A stretch of DNA of 64,000 bases from Romboutsia timonensis (GCF_900106845.1 NZ_LT629850.1:95433-159432), one strand, 5' to 3'. Shown: positions 9,770-17,392, counted from the stretch's first letter. Numbers and translations are program-made. The notes: generated by a model from the sequence alone, not told the origin.

Positions 9770-9775
9770 CAAGGT

Positions 9776-9848
9776 ATAAATGAATAATAAAAACGAAATC
9801 ATGAAGGTTTCTTTAGTGTATGGAAATACCTGAAGAAACCTTTTTTGC
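9776..9848 (+). ncRNA. Candidate short RNA or attenuated leader
   Basis: A roughly 70-nt transcript is predicted between the promoter at 9740-9769 and an intrinsic terminator whose stem AAGGTTTCTT / AAGAAACCTT (9804-9813 and 9833-9842) runs into six U. There is no ribosome site; a 10-codon ATG frame at 9801 has none upstream. It could be a small RNA, or a leader that controls the cooT group by read-through. Confidence 0.4.
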
Positions 9849-9910
9849 TTACTATAACTTTTTATGCATCAAAGAGGTGTAAATGGTTTTAGAGGAGTGA
9901 AAAAATATGT

Positions 9911-10030
9911 TTTTGAGTGACGGATGTATCCGAAATGATTCACCAACACGTTGCTCAAAGTGAGAGCGAGGATATATCGTTGGTGAAATGAATTGTTTCG
10001 TCGACACGTCGCTCAAGCGAAGCGAATTTT
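9911..10030 (+). repeat. Dispersed structured intergenic element, copy A
   Basis: Ends in the shared motif GCGAAGCGAATTTT and begins GAGTGACGGATGTATC, like copies at 20.8 and 61.5 kb. It folds on an internal inverted repeat TTCACCAAC (9939-9947) / GTTGGTGAA (9979-9987). No open reading frame is seen. It lies just before cooT; a TATAAT at 10033-10038 follows it directly. Confidence 0.6.
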
Positions 10031-10054
10031 AGTATAATTTAAGGGGGAAAAAAT

Positions 10055-10252
10055 ATGTGTGAATCTGCAGCTTATATTTTAAAGGAAGATGGAATGGAGA
10101 GGATAATGGATAATGTTGTTAGTGTAGATCCATTTGAAGGAAAGGTATATCTAACAGATTTATTAGGAGAACAAAAAATAGTGGATGGAGAAATAAAAGA
10201 AATAAGGCTAATGGATCATAAGATAATAATAAAAGAAAATAATAGGGGATAA
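10055..10252 (+). CDS. cooT: CooT family nickel-binding protein
   Basis: A 65-residue protein of the CooT family, small homodimeric nickel chaperones for CODH. The N-terminus MCESAAYIL carries Cys2, the nickel-binding residue of the family, followed by the short beta-barrel pattern (VVSVDPFEGKVYLTDLLGE). The ribosome site is AAGGGGGAAA. It is followed 4 bases later by the DUF3842 gene and then a histidine-rich gene. Being close to cooC and acsB, it is likely to serve nickel delivery to CODH/ACS; that target is inferred. Confidence 0.85.
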   Translation: MCESAAYILKEDGMERIMDNVVSVDPFEGKVYLTDLLGEQKIVDGEIKEIRLMDHKIIIKENNRG

Positions 10253-10256
10253 ATAT

Positions 10257-10673
10257 ATGGTAATAGCAGTTATAGATGGTATGGGTGGAGGAATAGGCGC
10301 TCAGATAGTATCAAATCTTAGAGAAGAACTACCTACATATATAGATATATATGCACTTGGAACAAACTCTATTGCAACTAGTGCTATGATGAAAGCACAT
10401 GCAAATAAAGGTGCAACAGGAGAGAATGCTATTATAACATCAGTGAAGAAAGCTAATATAATTGTGGCACCAGTTTCCATAACTATGCCAAATTCGATGA
10501 TGGGAGAAGTAACAAGTAAAGTTAGTGAAGCTGTCGTTGAATCTGAGGCTTTAAAAATACTTTTACCAATTATGCCAGAAAATATAGAGTTAGTAGGACT
10601 TGAGAATAAACCACTAGCATTACTTATTAAGGATTCAATAAAACTAATAAAAAATGAATTTAATATAAAATAA
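10257..10673 (+). CDS. DUF3842 family protein
   Basis: A 138-residue conserved protein of the DUF3842 family, of unknown function. The N-terminus MVIAVIDGMGGGIGAQIV is a glycine-rich beta-strand/loop resembling a nucleotide-binding turn, and the middle contains GENAIITSVKKANIIVAPVSITM. No membrane segment or metal ligand cluster is seen. It is translationally close to cooT (4-base gap, site AGGGGATAA) and 29 bases ahead of the histidine-rich gene, so the three are probably one transcript. I infer a part in nickel or CODH maturation from this linkage only. Confidence 0.8.
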   Translation: MVIAVIDGMGGGIGAQIVSNLREELPTYIDIYALGTNSIATSAMMKAHANKGATGENAIITSVKKANIIVAPVSITMPNSMMGEVTSKVSEAVVESEALKILLPIMPENIELVGLENKPLALLIKDSIKLIKNEFNIK

Positions 10674-10702
10674 ATAGAGTATAAATAATGGGGGATAAAT
10701 AA

Positions 10703-10999
10703 ATGATATTTAGGAAAAAAAGGGTAAGATATCATCATGGACATGATCATAATAGTGATCATATACATGAAAGTAATCATTCTCATGGCGATTCTATAGA
10801 AAGTAAAGATGAGAAAACTTTAAAAATTCTTCTAGTTCATTGGGTAAATCATAATGAATCGCATGAAGAAGGATTTAGAGAATGGGTAGATAAAGCTAGA
10901 AATATGGGAAAAGATGAAACGGCAAATAATATTGAAAAAGCTATTGAGTACTTACAAAAAGCTAATGAAATGTTAATAGAAGCTAAAAAACATATGTAA
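10703..10999 (+). CDS. Histidine-rich small protein of the cooT cluster
   Basis: 98 residues with 12 histidines. Residues 11-28 hold eight (HHGHDHNSDHIH and onward), a pattern known from nickel storage or delivery proteins such as HypB and SlyD tails. A second set, His46, His50 and His54, is spaced i, i+4, i+8 and would line one face of a helix. The C-terminal half is a charged helix. The ribosome site is GGGGGATAA at 10690-10698. I do not know a named function; nickel or zinc binding for the neighbouring CooT/CODH system is an inference from composition and position. Confidence 0.75.
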   Translation: MIFRKKRVRYHHGHDHNSDHIHESNHSHGDSIESKDEKTLKILLVHWVNHNESHEEGFREWVDKARNMGKDETANNIEKAIEYLQKANEMLIEAKKHM

Positions 11000-11009
11000 A
11001 AAATTTATG

Positions 11010-11047
11010 CCATGAAGGTAAAATATTAATATACTTCATGGTTTTTT
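11010..11047 (+). terminator. Terminator of the cooT cluster
   Basis: CCATGAAG / CTTCATGG stem (11010-11017 and 11034-11041) followed by TTTTTT, 11 bases after the histidine-rich gene. The stretch from here to the tRNA promoter (about 175 bases) shows no gene I can support. Confidence 0.8.
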
Positions 11048-11221
11048 GATGCATTTTATATATTATATTTTAAAAAGATTTTTAATAACATTATCTATAG
11101 AAGGAAGTGACCATAAGAAGTTAACAATCATCATTAGTAGGATCAATATTTTTAATATGGTCAGATGTTTTATCTAGAACTTTATAAGTGTAGTAAAATT
11201 TTAAAAAAATTATATAAACTA

Positions 11222-11250
11222 TTGACTATATTGTGATTAGATTGTATAAT
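11222..11250 (+). promoter_or_regulatory. Promoter of tRNA-Ser
   Basis: TTGACT (11222-11227), a 17-base spacer, and a perfect TATAAT (11245-11250). The tRNA begins 20 bases after the -10 box. Confidence 0.85.
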
Positions 11251-11269
11251 TAAATTGTAAATTAAATAA

Positions 11270-11362
11270 GGAGAAGTACTCAAGTGGCTAAAGAGGAACC
11301 CCTGCTAAGGGTTTAGGCTGGGTTATACTGGTGCGAGGGTTCGAATCCCTCCTTCTCCGCCA
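11270..11362 (+). tRNA. tRNA-Ser(GCU)
   Basis: A class II tRNA of 93 bases with encoded CCA. The acceptor stem GGAGAAG pairs with CTTCTCC (11352-11358), the discriminator is G, and the anticodon stem AACCC/GGGTT encloses CTGCTAA with anticodon GCT, reading AGC and AGU. A long variable arm (GGCTGGGTTATACTGGTGCG region) and the T-loop GGTTCGAATCC are present. It stands alone with its own promoter and terminator. Confidence 0.97.
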
Positions 11363-11365
11363 GTT

Positions 11366-11395
11366 AAAAGACTATGAATTTCATAGTCTTTTTTA
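11366..11395 (+). terminator. Terminator of tRNA-Ser
   Basis: AAAGACTATGA / TCATAGTCTTT hairpin followed by a T run, starting 4 bases after the CCA end. Confidence 0.88.
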
Positions 11396-11468
11396 TTTAT
11401 AACGAATAAAAAAGTATCTTACAGAAAAACTATATCAATAGATATAATATATGAAGGAAGGTACTATT

Positions 11469-12116
11469 ATGAAAAAGTTATTATATATAAGTGTAAACTC
11501 TAAGCCTGAAGATTTATCTGCAAGTAAAACAGTAGCTAGAAAATTTATAAATAAATTCTTACAAAAAAATAAAGATTTTCAAGTAGAAGAAATAGACTTA
11601 TATAAAGAACATATACCTAGACTTGAGTATCAATACTTTGAAAAGAGAAATTGTATAGTAAATGAAGATGATGCTAAGAAATTAAATGATAAAGATCAAA
11701 AAGAAGTGCAAAGAATAAGAGCGTTATGCGACCAATTTATAAGTGCAAATGTTTATGTAATTGCAGCACCTATGTGGAGTTTATCATTTCCAGCACCCCT
11801 TAAAGAATATATAGATTGTATAATGCAAGATCAAAAGACGATAAAATTTGAAGGTAAGAAAATAGAACCACTTTTAAATGATAAACCAAGAACAATGGTA
11901 TATATTCAATCTTCAGGTGGAAATGTACCTTGGATGTTAAGACCAATTCTTAATAAAGGTCTTAACTATGTAGAAGATATAATTAAATTTATGGGAATTA
12001 AAAAGTTTGAAGAATTATTAGTTGATGATACTGGATTTACAGAAGAAGAAAAACAAGAAGCGATAAATAAAGCATCTGAAAAAATAGATGATATTATAGA
12101 TTCAATGAAATTTTAA
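11469..12116 (+). CDS. azoR: FMN-dependent NADH-azoreductase family protein
   Basis: A flavodoxin-fold FMN oxidoreductase of the AzoR/NQO group that reduces azo or quinone compounds with NADH. The N-terminus MKKLLYISVNSKPEDLSASK is the FMN phosphate-binding loop, AAPMWSLSFPAPLKEYIDC is the signature that stacks on the flavin, and IQSSGG follows. I choose ATG 11469 (215 residues), since AGGAAGG lies just upstream; the in-frame ATG at 11451 precedes that site. It is monocistronic, with a terminator right after. The physiological substrate is not known. Confidence 0.85.
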   Translation: MKKLLYISVNSKPEDLSASKTVARKFINKFLQKNKDFQVEEIDLYKEHIPRLEYQYFEKRNCIVNEDDAKKLNDKDQKEVQRIRALCDQFISANVYVIAAPMWSLSFPAPLKEYIDCIMQDQKTIKFEGKKIEPLLNDKPRTMVYIQSSGGNVPWMLRPILNKGLNYVEDIIKFMGIKKFEELLVDDTGFTEEEKQEAINKASEKIDDIIDSMKF

Positions 12117-12125
12117 ATGAATACT

Positions 12126-12168
12126 AAAAGGGCTATAGTCCATATTACAAGGACGATAGCTCTTTTTT
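12126..12168 (+). terminator. Terminator of azoR, overlapping the end of the convergent gene
   Basis: A GGGCTATAGTCC / GGACGATAGCTC hairpin with one mismatch and seven T. The last codons and the stop of the opposing gene (stop at 12145-12147) lie inside this structure. Confidence 0.8.
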
Positions 12169-13059
12169 TAATATATAATTGCATAAAGAATATATATTAT
12201 CTTCTAAATATAAATCATTAAATTTTAATGGAATTATTTTAGATAAATTATAAAATAAAATTATATTATTATTTGAGTCAGTACCTTTATTTAATAATAT
12301 ATCTAATGTTATATTATTTTCATCAGAGATTATAGAGTAAGAATCACTATATATATTTATATTAGATATATTACCTTCAAAAGCTATATATTTAATGGAC
12401 AGTGTATTTTTAGATATTTTAAATGATATTGGAACTAATTCTAATGATAAATTATTTGTACTTATGCATAAAACATTTAACTTACCTTTTAAAATATCTT
12501 TTATTTTAAAAATAATACCTAGATAATAAATATCTTCATAATTATGAAGAAGTATTTTTTCTTTTAAGTCTATATCCTGACTAACAGAGTATTCTTTATA
12601 TAAATCAATACTTTCTTTACCGGAAATGGTATCTTCTCTATAAATACCAAGGTATTTTTCTATAGTTTTTAGTTTACAATCAGATAGAGAGAGTTTTTCC
12701 TTAAAGGGTCTTATTAGTTTAAGTATATCAATATCATCATTTTTTGATAGAGAAAAATCGATATTATGCTTTTTTAGTCTAGTATTTAAAAATGGAATAT
12801 CAAAAGTTAATCCATTAAAAGTAATATGATTTTTATAATTTTTTATATCATTAATAAAAGAAAGTAGAAGTTCTTTTTCGTCATCTTCTGTATTAGCAAA
12901 ATATTGCTTGATAACTGTTTTATTATCTTGATTAAACAGAATTCCTATCAAAATAACTTTACAATAATTTGAGTTAAGACCTGTAGTTTCTATATCAAAT
13001 ACAAAATGATTAGGAGGAATATCTATTAATTCATCTAAAACTTTAGTTATTACTTCCAT
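12145..13059 (-). CDS. YprB-like RNase H-fold 3'-5' exonuclease
   Basis: A 304-residue protein with a DEDD-type ribonuclease H-like domain (YprB/RNase_H_2 family). Exonuclease motifs are visible: FDIETTGLN (ExoI), ITFNGLTFDIPFL (ExoII) and NYEDIYYLG (ExoIII). The C-terminal 100 residues are not recognisable. It stands divergent from a UvrD-type helicase gene with 106 bases between them. YprB homologues are likewise associated with helicases in Firmicutes, so a joint DNA or RNA processing role is plausible but unproven. The ribosome site is AAGGAGAAA. Confidence 0.78.
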   Translation of the reverse strand: MEVITKVLDELIDIPPNHFVFDIETTGLNSNYCKVILIGILFNQDNKTVIKQYFANTEDDEKELLLSFINDIKNYKNHITFNGLTFDIPFLNTRLKKHNIDFSLSKNDDIDILKLIRPFKEKLSLSDCKLKTIEKYLGIYREDTISGKESIDLYKEYSVSQDIDLKEKILLHNYEDIYYLGIIFKIKDILKGKLNVLCISTNNLSLELVPISFKISKNTLSIKYIAFEGNISNINIYSDSYSIISDENNITLDILLNKGTDSNNNIILFYNLSKIIPLKFNDLYLEDNIYSLCNYILKKELSSL

Positions 13060-13165
13060 AAAATTTCTCCTTTTTTAGATTATATATTATAATAATTATT
13101 AGGTTAAGCGAAGATGCTTAACACTATTATAAATGAAATAAATAATACTTCAAGGTAGGTAGTAT

Positions 13166-15208
13166 ATGATAAGTATAGATAAATTAAATGAAAATCAATT
13201 AAAGGCTGTAAATCATTTAGATGGACCTTGTATGGTGCTTGCAGGACCAGGTTCGGGAAAGACTAGAGTTATAACATATAGAATAGCTAATATGGTTGTA
13301 AATAAAAATATAAAGCCTACAAGCATACTTGCAATAAGTTTTACAAAAGCTTCATCTATAGAAATGAAAAATAGAGCATTATCTTTAAGTAATGACTTTA
13401 GAATGAATAAGGTTACATATGGGACGTTTCATTCTGTATTTTTTAGGATATTAAGATATTTTGAAAATTATAATATTGAAAGTATCTTAGATGAAAAGAC
13501 AAAGAGAATAGGGTTAAAGAATATATTAAAAGGATTGAATATAGAAAATGCCGATGATGATGAAACCATTGGACAAGTTATAAATGAAATTTCATATGTG
13601 AAAAATGAATTGATGGATAAAAGAGACTTTAAATCAGAGGTATTAACTAACGATGAGTTCATAAAGGTATATAATTTTTATGAAGAGTATAAGCAACAAA
13701 TGAATAAAATAGACTTTGATGATATGTTAATTAAAACATATGAATTATTAAAAAATAATAAGGCAGCTTTAGATAGAGTTAGAAGTGTATATAGATATAT
13801 TCTTGTAGATGAGTTTCAAGATATAAACAAGGTTCAATTTGAGGCATTAAAGTTAATAGCAAATCCAAGTAATAATATATTTGTAGTAGGGGATGAAGAT
13901 CAAAGTATTTATGGATTCAGAGGATCTAGGCCAGATTTTCTATTAGAATTTGAAGAGTATTTTTCTAATACAAAAAAAGTATTGTTAGATATTAATTATA
14001 GATCTAAAGGTGAGATAATAAACATAGCTAATAGATTAATAGAGAAAAATACAAATAGATATGAGAAAGTTATAAAATGTGGACAAGGTAATGGAGCTAA
14101 GGTAAATTATATTTCACCTGAAGATTCAGAAGAAGAAGCTGTATATATAGCAAAAGATATAAAAAATAAGGTTCAAGAAGATTATACGGAGTATACTGAT
14201 TTTGCTGTAATATATAGAACTAATATACAATCAAGAGCTTTAGTTGATGTATTTATGGATATGAGAATTCCGTTTGTAGTTAAAGATTCAATAGTTACAA
14301 TATATGATCATTGGGCTGCCCAAGACATACTTGCTTATTTAAGAATAGGAGTCAATCCAAATTCTAATAAAGATTGGATAAGAATTATAAATAAACCTTT
14401 TAGATATATTTCTAAAGATAATTTAAATTTGATAAAGGATGAACCTGATTTTATAAATTCATTGATTAATAAATGTGACTTACATCCTAAACAAGTTAAA
14501 ACTATAAATGATTTAGATATAGATATAAGTTATGTAAAAGGGTTAAATCCTAAAAATGCAATATCCTATATAAGAACTACTTTAGACTATGATAGATATA
14601 TTTTGGATTATTGTGCAAATAGAAAAATAAAGACAAATGGTCTTATAGAAATATTAAATGAACTAGAAAGTTCAGCTACAAATTTTAAAACGATACAAGA
14701 ATATTTAGAGCATATAGAAAGAGTAAAATCTGAGATAGTAGATAATAAAAACAATAAAGAAACAGATGGTGTTATTTTTACAACTATGCACAGTGCGAAA
14801 GGATTAGAGTTTAAAAATGTTTATATTATAGGTGCTAATGAGGGGACAATACCACATGAAAAATCCTATGAAATAGATGATGAAGAAAAGAAAAACGATC
14901 AAATTGAAGAAGAAAGAAGACTTATGTATGTAGCAATAACAAGAGCGGAAGAAAATATATGTATAAGTTCGCCAATTAATAAATATGGTAAAAGAGTTTC
15001 AAAATCAAGGTTTGTAGAAGATATAAAAGCTCCAACAAAAAAAGAAATGGACAGTATAACTATAGGAGATAGAATATATCACAAAAAATTTAAAGAAGGT
15101 ACCATAGTAGAAAAGAATGGTGATTCTATCGAAATAAGATTTAAAGATAGAGATAGAGCTCTAAATTCAAAGGTATGTTTAACAAAACGAATAATATGGA
15201 AAATATAG
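13166..15208 (+). CDS. UvrD/PcrA-type superfamily 1 DNA helicase
   Basis: A 680-residue ATP-dependent 3'-5' DNA helicase. Motifs in order: Q motif LNENQLKAV, Walker A AGPGSGKTR, motif II LVDEFQDINK, motif III GDEDQSIYGFRGS, motif V TTMHSAKGLEF and motif VI YVAITRAEENI. The C-terminal end has a small GDRIYHKKFKEGTIVE segment like the Tudor-like tail of PcrA. It is a little shorter than typical PcrA (about 720-750), so I do not assign pcrA. The ribosome site is AAGGTAGG. It is probably a repair helicase. Confidence 0.88.
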   Translation: MISIDKLNENQLKAVNHLDGPCMVLAGPGSGKTRVITYRIANMVVNKNIKPTSILAISFTKASSIEMKNRALSLSNDFRMNKVTYGTFHSVFFRILRYFENYNIESILDEKTKRIGLKNILKGLNIENADDDETIGQVINEISYVKNELMDKRDFKSEVLTNDEFIKVYNFYEEYKQQMNKIDFDDMLIKTYELLKNNKAALDRVRSVYRYILVDEFQDINKVQFEALKLIANPSNNIFVVGDEDQSIYGFRGSRPDFLLEFEEYFSNTKKVLLDINYRSKGEIINIANRLIEKNTNRYEKVIKCGQGNGAKVNYISPEDSEEEAVYIAKDIKNKVQEDYTEYTDFAVIYRTNIQSRALVDVFMDMRIPFVVKDSIVTIYDHWAAQDILAYLRIGVNPNSNKDWIRIINKPFRYISKDNLNLIKDEPDFINSLINKCDLHPKQVKTINDLDIDISYVKGLNPKNAISYIRTTLDYDRYILDYCANRKIKTNGLIEILNELESSATNFKTIQEYLEHIERVKSEIVDNKNNKETDGVIFTTMHSAKGLEFKNVYIIGANEGTIPHEKSYEIDDEEKKNDQIEEERRLMYVAITRAEENICISSPINKYGKRVSKSRFVEDIKAPTKKEMDSITIGDRIYHKKFKEGTIVEKNGDSIEIRFKDRDRALNSKVCLTKRIIWKI

Positions 15209-15240
15209 AGAAATAGTAAAATATAATTAAGGGGAGATTT

Positions 15241-15591
15241 ATGAAAAATACAGTTATTAAAGGGGACTATAAAAATTGGTATTTATCCATACATAAAGAG
15301 ATGGATAAATTAATATTAGAAGGAATAAATGATAATATTGAAATTTCTAATAATACAATAATTGATTATGATATAAAATATACTGAATTTAAAAGAGATA
15401 TAATAGATATAGTTATAAGAATTATTATAGGAGTTTTGCTTATTGGACCAATTGGAATATTAGCAGGATTTACAGCCAATAAAAGTTTTATATCGTATAG
15501 ATTAATTTCTATAGAGTTTAAGAATGGAAATAAATCTTTGGTTAAAATTGATAATAGAACATTTAAGTATTTAGTAGAAAAAGTATATTAA
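15241..15591 (+). CDS. Unknown protein with one hydrophobic segment
   Basis: 116 residues with no recognised family. A hydrophilic N-terminal part of about 55 residues precedes one hydrophobic stretch, IVIRIIIGVLLIGPIGILAG (residues 58-77), and then a C-terminal segment rich in charged and aromatic residues (ISIEFKNGNKSLVKIDNRTF). A good AAGGGGAG ribosome site and a terminator right after support it as a real gene. It is probably anchored in the membrane. Confidence 0.65.
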   Translation: MKNTVIKGDYKNWYLSIHKEMDKLILEGINDNIEISNNTIIDYDIKYTEFKRDIIDIVIRIIIGVLLIGPIGILAGFTANKSFISYRLISIEFKNGNKSLVKIDNRTFKYLVEKVY

Positions 15592-15610
15592 AAATTAATA
15601 TGAAAATAAT

Positions 15611-15645
15611 AAACCTCTCTATTTTAAATATTAGAGAGGTTTTAT
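15611..15645. terminator. Bidirectional terminator
   Basis: AAACCTCTCT / AGAGAGGTTT stem between two convergent genes, with A and T runs on both sides. It serves the unknown gene on the plus strand and the asparaginase on the minus strand. Confidence 0.85.
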
Positions 15646-15647
15646 AA

Positions 15648-16640
15648 TTAATAATATATTCCTTTTTCAAAGAAATCTTTTATTTCGTCTAAATTATCAG
15701 TTTTTCCAAGCGCTAACATAAGTTTTATTCTAGCTTTTTGCCCTGGAAGTTCTCCACCAAATATACAACCTATATTTCTTAAATCTCTACCAGAACCTAA
15801 ATAACCGTAGCTATCAAAAACTCTACCTGAATGGCATCTAGAAACTATAACAACGGGGATATCTTTTTCTCTAGCATATTTAACACCTTCATACATTTTA
15901 GGAGGCACATTACCTCTACCCATTGCTTCAATTATAATTCCTTTATAACCACTGTCAGCTGCAAACTTTATAAAGTCATCATTCATTCCAATTCCAGATT
16001 TAATTAAAGAAACTTTTGTTTCAACTTTATCAGTATCTATTATTGTTCTTTCTTCAGTACTCTTAAATAGTACTAATTCATTGCAGTCAATTAAACCTAA
16101 TGGGCCTTTACTTAATGATTTGAAAGTATTTAATGCTAATGTATCAGTTTTAGTTGCTTCAGAAGCTAATAAAACCTCATTGTTTAAAACTATAAGTACA
16201 CCCTTTCCAACAGCTTTATCAGATATAGCTGTACAAACTGCTGCAGATAAATTGCTAGGCCCGTCATATCCAAGTTCAGAGCTACTTCTCATAGCTCCTG
16301 TAACGATAACTGGTTTTTGACTAGAAATAGTTAAATCTAAGAAGTAAGCAGTTTCTTCTAAACTATCAGTACCATGAGTTATGACAGCACCACAAATATC
16401 TTCTCTTTCAAGTAAATTATTAACATAATGTTTTAATTCTATCAATCTTTCTGGTGTCATATGAGGTCCAGGTATTTCAGCAAAATTACATACTTCGATA
16501 TCAGCAACTTTGTCTATGTTAGTAACCATTGACATTATTTGTTCTCCTGATAGAGTAGGAATTGCTGCACCGACCTTTTCATCTACTGTCATAGAAATAG
16601 TACCACCAGTAAATATTATAGCGACTTTTTTCTTGTTCAT
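15648..16640 (-). CDS. ansA: L-asparaginase, type I
   Basis: Hydrolyses asparagine to aspartate and ammonia in the cytoplasm. The two asparaginase signatures are present, IFTGGTISM with the nucleophilic threonine near the N-terminus and VITHGTDSLEETAYFL, and the GAMRSSSELGYDGPSN loop carries more active-site residues. At 330 residues from ATG 16640 it has the usual size. An in-frame GTG at 16655 would start inside the AAGGTGGGTG ribosome site, so I reject it. No signal peptide is seen. The two minus-strand small RNA candidates lie directly upstream. Confidence 0.93.
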   Translation of the reverse strand: MNKKKVAIIFTGGTISMTVDEKVGAAIPTLSGEQIMSMVTNIDKVADIEVCNFAEIPGPHMTPERLIELKHYVNNLLEREDICGAVITHGTDSLEETAYFLDLTISSQKPVIVTGAMRSSSELGYDGPSNLSAAVCTAISDKAVGKGVLIVLNNEVLLASEATKTDTLALNTFKSLSKGPLGLIDCNELVLFKSTEERTIIDTDKVETKVSLIKSGIGMNDDFIKFAADSGYKGIIIEAMGRGNVPPKMYEGVKYAREKDIPVVIVSRCHSGRVFDSYGYLGSGRDLRNIGCIFGGELPGQKARIKLMLALGKTDNLDEIKDFFEKGIYY

Positions 16641-16773
16641 TACAATATCACCCACCTTTTATATTAAAAAACAAATACAATTGTTTTACACTTTACTATT
16701 TTAAAACATTTATATATATATTTATATAAATTATATCAAAAAAAAACTATGCAAGTCTAGATTTAAAAAAATA

Positions 16774-16916
16774 TAAAAAAAAAGAGCTTGGGGAAGCTCT
16801 TTTTTCGTTAAATTGACTTCCGTTGTCAACTTAACAATAATGGATATAAAGTCTATCCGTTCAAAAGGGGTATTGGGAATAGAGATTTTAATTAAGGTTA
16901 TCAGGGGGATAACCAT
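16774..16916 (-). ncRNA. C-rich small RNA candidate, copy 1
   Basis: About 143 nt on the minus strand, bounded by its own promoter (16923-16951) and terminator (16781-16802). At the 5' end GGTTATC / GATAACC (16914-16908 and 16902-16896) forms a hairpin with loop CCCCT. A C-rich linker (CCCAATACCCC) follows, then an 11-bp hairpin (16835-16825 with 16817-16807), then a terminator whose minus-strand loop is CCCC. The 5' domain is repeated in copy 2. A 61-codon frame across it has no ribosome site and is not kept in copy 2. Confidence 0.7.
16781..16802 (-). terminator. Terminator of small RNA copy 1
   Basis: A 9-bp stem AAAGAGCTT / AAGCTCTTT with a 4-base loop. On the minus strand it is followed by a run of nine T. 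Confidence 0.88.
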
Positions 16917-16922
16917 GTATTA

Positions 16923-16951
16923 ATAATAACAATATTCGACATTAAAATCAA
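16923..16951 (-). promoter_or_regulatory. Promoter of small RNA copy 1
   Basis: On the minus strand, TTGATT (16951-16946), a 17-base spacer and TATTAT (16928-16923). The same boxes and spacing occur at copy 2 although the spacer sequence has changed, which argues for function. Confidence 0.7.
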
Positions 16952-16992
16952 TAGTTTTTTTAAAAAAAATATAAAAAATATAAAAATGTAAA

Positions 16993-17107
16993 ATAAAAAA
17001 CCTACTTCGCATCCGATCGTGAAGTAGGCTATAAATGAATATAAATTATTCATTTAAAGGGGTATTGGGAATAGAGATTTTACTAAGGTTATCAGGGGGA
17101 TAACCAT
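16993..17107 (-). ncRNA. C-rich small RNA candidate, copy 2
   Basis: About 115 nt on the minus strand between its promoter (17114-17142) and terminator (17001-17028). The 5' hairpin GGTTATC / GATAACC with loop CCCCT (17105-17087) and the C-rich linker are almost identical to copy 1, while the 3' half is unrelated and lacks the middle hairpin. A one-base length difference near 17080 breaks any reading frame shared with copy 1, so an RNA rather than a peptide is conserved. Confidence 0.7.
17001..17028 (-). terminator. Terminator of small RNA copy 2
   Basis: CCTACTTC / GAAGTAGG stem with a 12-base loop; the minus strand continues into TTTTTTATTTT. Confidence 0.85.
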
Positions 17108-17113
17108 GTATTA

Positions 17114-17142
17114 ATAATAACAAAGTTCGACAGTTTAATCAA
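17114..17142 (-). promoter_or_regulatory. Promoter of small RNA copy 2
   Basis: On the minus strand, TTGATT (17142-17137), 17 bases, and TATTAT (17119-17114), the same as copy 1. Confidence 0.7.
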
Positions 17143-17392
17143 TAGTTTTTTTACAAAAACATCAAGAATATTACATTTTAACGGTATAAATAATTTTTTA
17201 TGTAGTGAAAAATTTAATTTATACTATTAAGCTATTATATGTTAAAAAATAAAAAAATTAATGATATAATAAATAGATACTATTTTATAAATAATATTTA
17301 TAGATATTGAATTTTTAATCTTTTTGATAATTATAGTAAACGAACTTAATAATAAAGGTATGAAAATTATTAAATAAGTTAACAAATATAAT

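Noticed and set aside
10301-10786. 161-codon frame antisense to the DUF3842 and His-rich genes
   Set aside because: Covers two plus-strand genes with good ribosome sites; its hydrophobic look comes from the complement of Ile/Met-rich codons.
11122-11229. Coding-like 35-codon open stretch on the minus strand (ending ...HIKNIDPTNDDC stop)
   Set aside because: No start codon or ribosome site, and it overlaps the tRNA-Ser promoter. It may be a gene remnant but I cannot support it.
13103-13122. GTTAAGC/GCTTAAC hairpin between the nuclease and the helicase genes
   Set aside because: Shares GCGAAG with the dispersed element, but it is too short to assign to that family and has no T run for a terminator.
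16731-16916. 61-codon frame on the minus strand across small RNA copy 1
   Set aside because: The ATG sits at the predicted transcript start with no ribosome site, and the second copy carries a one-base length change that ends the frame after 17 codons.
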